A stretch of 64,000 nt of DNA from CSP1-4 sp963777975. GTDB lineage: Bacteria > Chloroflexota > Limnocylindria > Limnocylindrales > CSP1-4. This document shows, piece after piece, positions 55,795 to 64,000 of this stretch; within the stretch, counting starts at the first letter, position 1, and every line of letters begins with the position of its first letter. The stretch is taken from contig CAVZSO010000010.1 of the NCBI GenBank assembly GCA_963777975.1, positions 186,001 through 250,000 of the forward strand, read 5' to 3'. A program made the translations under genes and the position numbers. Under the pieces are notes generated by a model, which saw only the letters and a program-made list of their open reading frames with translations, made no database searches and was not told where the DNA came from.

Positions 55795-57298
55795 TCAGCC
55801 GGTCAGGCGGGGGAAGATGGGCGCCAACGCGGGATACAGGTCGCGATACGTCTCATAGGCCTCGGCGTATCTGGCGGCGTTCGGGCCGGGTTCTGCGACC
55901 GGCGTGGCGGTGACCAGCGCGCCGGTGGCTGCCTCCACCGAGGGGAACCAGCCCGCTCCGACGGCGGCCAGGATGGCGGCGCCGTAGGCGGCACCCTCGG
56001 ACGTGCTGACCGTCGCGATCTCCGCTCCCAGCACGTCGGCCAGGATCTGGAGCCAGAGTGGGCTGACCGTGCCACCGCCAGATGCACGGATCTGGGTCGG
56101 CATGGGCATGCCGGCATCGAGCATCGACGCCAACCCATCATGCAGGCCGAAGGCAACGCCTTCGAGCACGGAGCGGGTCAGGTGCCGCCGCTCGTGCGAC
56201 GCGGTGAGGCCGACGAAGGCGCCGCGCGCCAGCGGATCGACGTGTGGGCTGCGCTCGCCGGTCAGATAGGGCAGGAAGCGCAGGCCGTCGCTGCCGGCGG
56301 GCGCGGCGGCGGCTTCCTCGACCAACTCGCCGAACGCGGTTCCCGGCGCCAGCGCATCGCGGTACCAGCGCAGGCTGCCGGCGGCTGACAGCATCACCGA
56401 CATCAGGTGCCAGCGCCCTGGCACCGCGTGGCAGAACGCGTGGACACGACCGTGCGGTTCGTGGATCGGCTGCTCCGTGGTGGCGAAGATGACGCCCGAC
56501 GTGCCCAGCGAGAGGGCGACTGTGCCGGCCGAGACGGCACCGACGCCGACAGCATTGGCCGACTGGTCGCCGCCGCCGGCGACGACCGGCGTGCCCGCCC
56601 GCAGGCCCGTGGCGGCGGCGGCCGCGGCGCTGATGACCCCGGTCACCTCCGGACCCTCGAACGTCGGCGGCATCCAGGCTGGGTCGACATGCAGCGCGCC
56701 GAGCATCTCGGCTGACCAATCGCGTGCGGCCAGGTCGAACAGCAGCGTTCCGGCGCTGTCGGCCTTGTCCATGGCCAGGCCGTCGGTCAGGCGCAGGCGC
56801 AGGTAGTCCTTGGGCAGCAGCACGTGACTGATGCGCGCCCAGAGTCGCCGGCTCGTGGTCGCGGACCCAGACCAGCTTGGGTGCCGTGAAACCCGGCAGG
56901 GCGTCGTTGCCGGTCAACTCGATGAGCCGCGCGGGCCCGACAGCGGCACGGATGCGGTCGCACTCCGCGCCGGTGCGCTGGTCGTTCCAGAGGATGGCCG
57001 GCCTGAGCACGGCCTCCGCTTCGTCGAGGATGACGAGGCCGTGCATCTGGCCGGTCAGGCCGACGGCGACGACCGCCTCGCCCGGCGTGCCGGTGCGCGC
57101 CAGGACATCGCCGATGGCGGAGACCGCCCCGTCCCACCAGAGCACCGGGTCCTGCTCGCTCCACAGCGGAGCTGGTTGCTCGTAGCCGTACTCGGCGACA
57201 CCGATGCCGCGAACGACACCGGCGATGTCGATCAGGACGGCCTTGGTCGCTGTCGTCGAGACGTCGATGCCGATGACGAGGCTCGATCCGGACACCAT
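55795..57298 (-). CDS. xylB: Xylulokinase (one frame break)
   Basis: A FGGY-family kinase of about 500 residues, the normal size. Frame 1: LVIGIDVSTTATKAVLIDIA (phosphate-1 loop), WSEQDPVLWWDGAV, GLTGQMHGLVILD and RPAILWNDQRTGAECDRIRA. After a break near 56840: HVLLPKDYLRLRLTDGLAMD, DASGTLLFD-type DSAGTLLFDL, GGGDQSANAVGVGAVSAG, SLGTSGVIF and RASGGGTVSPLWLQILADVL. It phosphorylates D-xylulose to xylulose 5-phosphate for the pentose phosphate pathway. It follows xylA by 28 bases. Confidence 0.9.
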
Positions 57299-57326
57299 CG
57301 CCGCCAGCGTCAGCGGATGCCGGACG

Positions 57327-58673
57327 TCAGGCCGTCTCGCCGCGGTCGACGGCCCAGATGTGCTGGTTCACCAGGCCCTCCAGCATCTCCTGTCGACCGG
57401 AGACCGGCCGTGGGTCGATCTCGCCCGCCGCGACCCGGCCGGCGAGCGACTCCAGGCTCGCTTCGCCGCCCAGGATCGAGGTGCCGAGAGCCGTCGCCCA
57501 GCCGCTGTAGCGGGCCTCGCGTGCCGCCTCGAGGCCTCCGGCCTCGATCATCTCGGCCGCCACCAGGAGCGAGCGCGCCAGGGTGTCGATGCCGCCGATG
57601 TGGGCGTGGAACAGGTCATCGCGGGCCATGCTCTGGCGGCGCAGCTTGGCGTCGAAGTTGAAGCCCCCGGTCGTGAATCCGCCGCCCCGCAGGATCTCGT
57701 AGACCGCCAGCGAGAGCTCCTCGACCGAGTTCGGGAACTGGTCCGTGTCCCAGCCGTTCTGGTAGTCGCCGCGGTTGGCATCGATGCTGCCGAAGACGCC
57801 GTTGGCGATGGCGTAGGCCACCTCGTGGTGGAAGCTGTGGCCGGCCAGCGTCGCATGGTTGGCTTCGATGTTGACCCGGTACTCGTCCTCGAGGCCGTTG
57901 CGGACCAGGAAGCCGTGGACGGTCGCGGTGTCGTAGTCGTACTGGTGCTTCGTCGGCTCCATGGGCTTGGGCTCGATGAGGAGCGTGCCCTGGAAGCCGA
58001 TCTTGTGCTTGTGCTCGGCGACCAGGTGCAGGAAGCGCGCGAACTGCCGGCCCTCGCGTCCGAGATCGGTGTTGAGCAGCGTCTCGTAGCCCTCGCGGCC
58101 GCCCCACAGCGTGTAGTTCGTGCCGCCCAGCCGCTTGGTCACGGCCATCATCTGCCGGACCTGGGCGGCGGCATAGGCGAAGACCTCGGGGTCCGGATTC
58201 GTCGCCGCGCCGGCCGCGTACCGAGGATGGCTGAAGAGGTTGGCGGTACCCCACAGGAGGACGACCCCGGTGCGCTCCTGGTGGGCCGCCGCTTCGTCGA
58301 CGATGGCATCCAGGTTGGCGCTCGATTCGGCGAAGGTCCGGCCCTCCGGAGCGACGTCGCGGTCGTGGAAGCAGTAATACGGGACGCCAAGCTTCTCGAG
58401 GAACTCGAAGGCCGCCGCCAGCCGAGCGCGCGCGCCAGCCATCGGATCGGCGGCGCCGATCCAGGGCCGATCGAAGGTACCCAACCCGAACATGTCGGTG
58501 CCAGCCCAGGCGAACGAATGCCACAGGCAGACGCCGATCCGCAGGTGCTCTTCCATGCGCTTGCCGAGCACGAGCCGGTCGGGCTGGTAGACCTTGTAGC
58601 TCAGGGGGTCCGCCGAACCCAGGCCGCGGAAGGGGATCGGCGCCTCGACCCCCGGAAAGAACGGTTCGCTCAC
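57327..58673 (-). CDS. xylA: Xylose isomerase
   Basis: An intact xylose isomerase of 448 residues, a class II-size enzyme. Visible motifs: LGKRMEEHLRIGVCLWHSFA, YYCFHDRDVAPEG with catalytic His and Asp, VLLWGTANLFSHPRY, TLLIEPKPMEPTKHQYD with the metal Glu and the Lys, and NIEANHATLAGHSFHHEVA. It converts D-xylose to D-xylulose with divalent metal. The GTG at 58673 has GGAGGG 11 bases upstream; the open frame upstream is not conserved. With xylB it forms the catabolic half of the locus. Confidence 0.93.
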   Translation of the reverse strand: MSEPFFPGVEAPIPFRGLGSADPLSYKVYQPDRLVLGKRMEEHLRIGVCLWHSFAWAGTDMFGLGTFDRPWIGAADPMAGARARLAAAFEFLEKLGVPYYCFHDRDVAPEGRTFAESSANLDAIVDEAAAHQERTGVVLLWGTANLFSHPRYAAGAATNPDPEVFAYAAAQVRQMMAVTKRLGGTNYTLWGGREGYETLLNTDLGREGRQFARFLHLVAEHKHKIGFQGTLLIEPKPMEPTKHQYDYDTATVHGFLVRNGLEDEYRVNIEANHATLAGHSFHHEVAYAIANGVFGSIDANRGDYQNGWDTDQFPNSVEELSLAVYEILRGGGFTTGGFNFDAKLRRQSMARDDLFHAHIGGIDTLARSLLVAAEMIEAGGLEAAREARYSGWATALGTSILGGEASLESLAGRVAAGEIDPRPVSGRQEMLEGLVNQHIWAVDRGETA

Positions 58674-58822
58674 AGCAGGGACCCTCCAGACGCACGCCCG
58701 GTCGCTCGGTCCGCGCAGGGTCCGGACCTCGGTTCCGATGCTGACGAGCCTACCATCGTGGGCGAACTGCACGAACCCATCGGTGTCGCGCGGCCGGACG
58801 GGGAAGCCTCGCTCTTTGGTGC

Positions 58823-59083
58823 CTAGGTCGGGTCCGCGTCCCCTGGGCCATCGGACGGAACCCGAGACTCGCGGTCGGCTTGTCGCGGGGGATCGGCGGC
58901 GGGGATCTCGGTCGGTCGGTCGGCTCCCGGCAGCTCGTAGACATCACCTTCGATGTCGCCGGAAGCTGCCGGATCCGTGAGATGAGCGCTGCCGACGGGA
59001 CCCGTCACGACATGCGCGACATCGGGATCGGGTCCCGCATCGGGCTTGCGACCGTCCGGGATCGCGTTCTCCTTCCGCGTCAT
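58823..59083 (-). CDS. Small acidic hypothetical protein
   Basis: An 86-residue hydrophilic, acidic, Pro/Asp-rich peptide (GSAHLTDPAASGDIEGDVYE) with no membrane segment. Its ATG at 59083 overlaps the stop of the preceding small gene by 4 bases (ATGA), which is the main support. I recognise no family. Confidence 0.4.
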   Translation of the reverse strand: MTRKENAIPDGRKPDAGPDPDVAHVVTGPVGSAHLTDPAASGDIEGDVYELPGADRPTEIPAADPPRQADRESRVPSDGPGDADPT

Positions 59084-59277
59084 GGGCGACGCAGGATTGG
59101 CGCCGCGAACCGATCGCGCGGCGCCACCACCACCGAGCCGTCGATCGGCGAGACCGATCGGGCGCGCGCCGATCGTCGCTGTTCCTGGAGGTCGCGGAAG
59201 AGGCGGTACAGCTCGTACGCGACGAGGAGCGGGAACAGGCGACCCGAAAGCAGGCGAAACAGGAGGATGCGTAGCAC
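59080..59277 (-). CDS. Small amphipathic/membrane-associated hypothetical protein
   Basis: A basic 66-residue protein from GTG 59277 with AAGGA upstream; the frame is open to 59328. It begins LRILLFRLLSGRLFPLLVAY, one hydrophobic helix suited to a membrane surface, then EQRRSARARSVSPIDGSVVV. I recognise no family. It overlaps the next small gene by ATGA. Confidence 0.4.
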   Translation of the reverse strand: MLRILLFRLLSGRLFPLLVAYELYRLFRDLQEQRRSARARSVSPIDGSVVVAPRDRFAAPILRRP

Positions 59278-59376
59278 GGTCCGATGGTCCTTGAGGAGTC
59301 GTGTGGAGGGGCAGCGTACGAGTGCCACGTATCGTGCCGGAGTGCGACCAGCCGGGCGACGCGTTGCAGTCCCGTG

Positions 59377-60912
<1,536 letters not shown>

Positions 60913-61005
60913 CGCCGCACATTCTGGGCCATGCGTAGGACCTCCGGCGCTGGTCTGGTCGCTCGTGCCACGCAAGGTGGCACGGTGGCCGCGCAGGCTG
61001 CCCGC

Positions 61006-61182
61006 ATGACGACCATCGACATCACCGACCCGGACGGCACCATCCATCAGCTCGAGCTGACCTGCTCGAGCTGCACCCTCGACATCGACCCCGGCGACGC
61101 GGACGCCGAACTGCTCGACGGGCTGCGCTGCGGCCCGTGCGTCCGCGAGATCGTCGCCGAGGAGCTGCCGCTCGCGGCGTAG
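61006..61182 (+). CDS. Small double-CxxC (zinc-ribbon-like) protein
   Basis: A 58-residue protein with two CxxC pairs, LTCSSCTLDID and LRCGPCVREI, spaced 21 residues apart, which would bind one metal ion as a zinc ribbon or rubredoxin-like knuckle. It is acidic elsewhere (DPGDADAELLDG). The frame extends upstream without a better start. No family is recognised. It is convergent with the MBL hydrolase and divergent from the MttB gene. Confidence 0.5.
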   Translation: MTTIDITDPDGTIHQLELTCSSCTLDIDPGDADAELLDGLRCGPCVREIVAEELPLAA

Positions 61183-61194
61183 CTCGAGGGCGAC

Positions 61195-62010
61195 CTAGTC
61201 GAGATCGCCCCGTAGCTGCCCGACGCCCCGAGCGATCGGCTCGCGCGCGATGTCGGGTGGCCACGGTGCCAGGAGGGCAGCCTGCTCGAACTCCAGGTGG
61301 CCCTCGGCGACGCGTTGGGCGAGGTCAGCGATCTGACGCACGTCCTCGGCCTGCGCCGCGACCTGCGAGTGGTCGAAGACGGGTCCATGGCCGGGCACGT
61401 ACTGGCCGGCCGCCAGCGCCAGCAGCGCGTCGTCCGTGGCAGGCCAATCGATGGGGTAGCCGTCGCCGAAGCCCGGCGGATCGCCGCCCTCGATGAGGTC
61501 GCCGGCGAAGACGACATCGGTGCCGCTGACGACGACCACGATGTCGTTGTCGGTGTGGCCACGGCCAAGGAACCGAAGGTCGACCGACCGACCGCCCAGA
61601 TCGATGGTCGCCTCGTCGCGCATCGTGCGGTCGGGCAGGTCAGGGGCGAAGCCGGCCATCTCGTCGGCCAGCTCAGGGGCCGATTCGATGGTCGTCGCGC
61701 GCTGGTCCTCGAGCGTACGAGCCAGGAAGTCGGCCATGCCCTCGTGGCCCCAGATCGTGCACGGTCGGAACGCGCGGTTGCCGAAGCAGTGATCCCAGTG
61801 CGCGTGCGTGTTGACGACGGACGTCGGGGCGCGCGGCGTGATGATCCGGATGTCAGCCAGGATCTCGCGCGCGTGGCGTTCCGAGGCCCGCGAATCGACG
61901 ATCAGGACACCGGTCTCGCCGACCACGACGCCGATGTTCTGGTCGAGGAATGGATAGCGCCTCACGAAGACGCCCTCGGCGATCTCGACCCAGCCGATCT
62001 TGACGGTCAC
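61195..62010 (-). CDS. MBL-fold metallo-hydrolase
   Basis: A metallo-beta-lactamase-fold hydrolase of about 271 residues. It begins VKIGWVEIAEGVFVRRYPFL and carries the metal motif NTHAHWDHCFGN, then GRGHTDNDIVVVVSG and AGDLIEGGDPPGFGDGYP, and the distal His in YVPGHGPVFDHS. GTG 62010 overlaps the stop of the FAD oxidoreductase (GTGA) with GGAG ahead. The substrate is unknown; such proteins include glyoxalase II-like thioesterases and lactonases. Confidence 0.87.
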   Translation of the reverse strand: MTVKIGWVEIAEGVFVRRYPFLDQNIGVVVGETGVLIVDSRASERHAREILADIRIITPRAPTSVVNTHAHWDHCFGNRAFRPCTIWGHEGMADFLARTLEDQRATTIESAPELADEMAGFAPDLPDRTMRDEATIDLGGRSVDLRFLGRGHTDNDIVVVVSGTDVVFAGDLIEGGDPPGFGDGYPIDWPATDDALLALAAGQYVPGHGPVFDHSQVAAQAEDVRQIADLAQRVAEGHLEFEQAALLAPWPPDIAREPIARGVGQLRGDLD

Positions 62011-63284
62011 GCGGGCTCCTTTCCCTCCGGGACTGCGGGCAATAGCGACTCGAGCGGGCGTTCCGGATCCGCCAGAGCGACGGGGTCCACCTCGGCCTCC
62101 GCCTCGATGAGCTTGGCGATGACCGGCGAGGCGCCGGGGACCCGGGCATTCAGGCCGGCCACGACCTTGGCACCGTCGAGCCAGAAAGCGCAGAACGAGC
62201 CAGACTCGACCGCGCCTCGGAAGATGAGCTGGTCCCTGTGACTCGGGTGGCCGACGTACTCCATGTCCAGGTCGTACTGATCCGAGTAGAAGTAGGGCGC
62301 CTTTCGGTACGGCGTACCTCGGTCGAGCATCGACTTCGCGACCGCGATGCCATGGCGGCGTGCCGTGTCCCAGTGCTCGACGCGGACGCGCGCCTTGAGC
62401 AGGGGATGCCACGCCGCGGCCACATCGCCGATGGCAAAGACGTCGGGGTCGGACGTGCGCAGCAGCTCGTCGACCTCGACGCCGTCAACGATGGTCAGCC
62501 CGGCGGCGCGCGCCAGCTCGTCCCGCGGACGAGCACCCACGCCGGTCACGACGACGGACGCCGCGACGATCGAGCCATCGGCGAGGCGGACGCCAGCGGC
62601 GGAACCCTCGCCGACGATGGCCTCGACCCGCGCATCGGGCACGATGCGGACGCCGTGTGCCAGGTGCAGGTCACGGTAGACAGCACCGATCTTGCGCCCG
62701 AGGACCCGTGCGAGGGGCAGCGAGGCGCTGATGATCATGGTCACGGCCACGTCGAGCTGTCGCAGGGAGGCCGCCACCTCGGCGCCGATCCAGCCGCCAC
62801 CGACGACGGCCACCTCGCCAGCCGCCATGGCGGACGCCCGGATGGCGTCCGCCTGGTCGAAGGTCCGCAACGTGAAGACGCCTGGCAGGTCCGCTCCTGG
62901 CACGGGCAGCGACCGTGCCTTGCTGCCCGTCGCCAGGAGGAGTCGCCAGAAGCCCCATCGACGTCCGCCCCCGGTGAGCACCTGGCGCGCGCGAAGGTCG
63001 ATCGCCTCGACAGGCGTCTCGAGCTCGAGCTCCACGCCATCCGCGGCCCAGGCGTCGGCGGCCTTGACGCGGACCGCGTCGCGACCGGTGCTCCCGCGCA
63101 GGTAGTCCTTGGACAGCGGCGGCCGCTCATAGGGTGGCTCGGCTTCGTCGGCGAACATCACGATCCGCCCGTCGAAGCCTTCCTTGCGCAGGTTGACCGC
63201 CGCACGAGCGGCGCCCAGGCCCGCCCCCACGATGACGATCGTCCGCTCGGCCAATGCCGCCTCCGCGCTCGCGCCGTGGTGCAC
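62007..63284 (-). CDS. FAD-dependent pyridine nucleotide-disulfide oxidoreductase (ferredoxin reductase type)
   Basis: An intact flavoprotein of about 425 residues. FAD motif TIVIVGAGLGAARAAVNLRK, active-site-side YERPPLSKDYLRGST, NAD motif VAVVGGGWIGAEVAASLRQL, GARPRDELARAAG and the FAD-closing VFAIGDVAAAWHPL. The pattern is that of ferredoxin/rubredoxin/putidaredoxin reductases (AIFM3-like), not of disulfide reductases. Start GTG 63284 is chosen; the frame is open to 63383 without conserved sequence. Coupled to the MBL hydrolase by GTGA. It would pass electrons from NADH to a small redox protein. Confidence 0.86.
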   Translation of the reverse strand: MHHGASAEAALAERTIVIVGAGLGAARAAVNLRKEGFDGRIVMFADEAEPPYERPPLSKDYLRGSTGRDAVRVKAADAWAADGVELELETPVEAIDLRARQVLTGGGRRWGFWRLLLATGSKARSLPVPGADLPGVFTLRTFDQADAIRASAMAAGEVAVVGGGWIGAEVAASLRQLDVAVTMIISASLPLARVLGRKIGAVYRDLHLAHGVRIVPDARVEAIVGEGSAAGVRLADGSIVAASVVVTGVGARPRDELARAAGLTIVDGVEVDELLRTSDPDVFAIGDVAAAWHPLLKARVRVEHWDTARRHGIAVAKSMLDRGTPYRKAPYFYSDQYDLDMEYVGHPSHRDQLIFRGAVESGSFCAFWLDGAKVVAGLNARVPGASPVIAKLIEAEAEVDPVALADPERPLESLLPAVPEGKEPA

Positions 63285-63386
63285 TGTGTCGGCACCGGCC
63301 CGACACAGGGTACGCCGTCTCGTCACACTGGCGGCCGCCGACGCTGGAGAGCGAGCGCGACTGGCGCATACTGGCCATGACACACC

Positions 63387-64000
63387 ATGCCAGCCCTCCT
63401 CTCGTGGATCTTGATGCTCGGCGGGATCGCGACGACCGTCGCGGCCGCGGTGGTCGCGTCCGAGGTCGAGTTCGAGGCCGCGATCGCGCTCGGCGGCTTG
63501 CTGGCGACCGTCGTCGGGGCAGTCGGCCTGCTCCTGTCGCGGGTGGCCGGTAACGCGCCCGCGGCACTCCGCCCACCGGGCGCGACCGGGCGCGTGAACC
63601 CGCCGATGGCCCAGCAGCCGTGGGTCAAGGCACCTGGCGCATCGAGCCGGCGGTCTCGCCGGCGCTCCAGCGGCCGTTCCAACAGTTGGGCTATCACGAC
63701 GTCGACCATGACGCCGTCCGCGCCGTCGAACACGCTTGCGCCGCCTCGATCGGCCATCCCGATCGCCGCGCGGCCGCTCGGCGCGGCGCGCATGCCGCTC
63801 CTCATCGCCGCCTTCGTGCTTGGCATCGCCTGGCAGATGACCACCGGCAGCAGCTCGAACCAGCTGCTCGATACCGTGACCGGACTCGTCCTCGTGGCTA
63901 CGCCGGTCGCGTTGGTCCTGGCCCTCGTGACGCGGGTCATCAGCGGGCGCGCCTGGGGCCCCGCGGTGACCTTGGTCGGAGCCGGCCTCGCAGTCGTCCT
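63387..64000 (+). CDS. Membrane protein, partial (continues beyond the window)
   Basis: An open frame from ATG 63387 to the window end, at least 204 residues. Hydrophobic segments are MPALLSWILMLGGIATTVAA, AIALGGLLATVVGAVGLLLS, LLIAAFVLGIAWQMTTG and LVLVATPVALVLALVTRVI. The stretch 63590-63770 is Arg/Ser-rich in this frame; another frame there reads more like protein, so frame breaks may be present. No family is recognised. Confidence 0.45.
   Translation, partial: MPALLSWILMLGGIATTVAAAVVASEVEFEAAIALGGLLATVVGAVGLLLSRVAGNAPAALRPPGATGRVNPPMAQQPWVKAPGASSRRSRRRSSGRSNSWAITTSTMTPSAPSNTLAPPRSAIPIAARPLGAARMPLLIAAFVLGIAWQMTTGSSSNQLLDTVTGLVLVATPVALVLALVTRVISGRAWGPAVTLVGAGLAVV

Overview
This 64 kb window is very GC-rich bacterial DNA, densely coded, with many ATGA or GTGA start/stop overlaps between neighbouring genes. 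Gene content includes an F420-type luciferase-like oxidoreductase, KimA and KdpDE-like proteins, an ASPIC/UnbV protein, a xylose isomerase locus and a large set of ABC transporters. This suits a free-living heterotroph from Chloroflexota (Limnocylindria-like) or, less likely, Actinomycetota. The taxonomy is inference: no rRNA or other marker RNA is present. I found no rRNA, convincing tRNA, CRISPR array, insertion sequence or phage gene.

Layout. 1-6.6 kb: the end of a PiT phosphate permease facing a PhoB-like regulator, then a potassium block made of a KimA-type K+ importer, a small coupled ORF, a KdpE-like regulator and a short KdpD-like kinase. 6.7-15.3 kb: a DUF2252 protein, then a minus-strand run of a TolB-like propeller protein, asparaginase II, a J-domain protein, a GIY-YIG/GreA fusion and glutamyl-tRNA synthetase. 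15.4-20.7 kb (plus strand): a TetR regulator with a perfect palindrome at its start, an ABC-2 exporter, a proline racemase-family enzyme and uracil phosphoribosyltransferase. 20.7-22.3 kb: a decayed zone holding remnants of an ABC-2 ATPase, a permease and the tail of a berberine-bridge-type oxidase. 22.4-32.4 kb (minus): small enzymes, a NitT/TauT-type ABC transporter with a thiamine-precursor-like binding protein and two permeases, a cupredoxin, membrane proteins and a class III aminotransferase. 32.6-42.5 kb: secreted proteins and a MacB-like cluster of two ATPases and two very large FtsX-type permeases beside a secreted C39-like protein. 42.5-50.8 kb (minus): an aldose epimerase-like protein, an M24-fold protein, an UnbV/UnbU-like pair, an AhpD-like protein, a Gfo/Idh/MocA oxidoreductase and a short-chain dehydrogenase. 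51-58.7 kb: a D-xylose locus with a ROK regulator, binding protein, permease and ATPase on the plus strand facing xylA-xylB on the minus strand. 58.8-64 kb: small proteins, an MttB-superfamily methyltransferase, an MBL hydrolase coupled to an FAD reductase, and the start of a membrane protein.

Reading quality. More than 20 genes, including the housekeeping gltX, are split by one or more single-base frame breaks while the protein similarity continues across the break. The simplest explanation is residual indel error in the assembly, so split genes are annotated here as one gene with the break noted. The 20.7-22.3 kb zone is different: it also has an apparent deletion junction and a Walker B substitution, so real decay is likely there.
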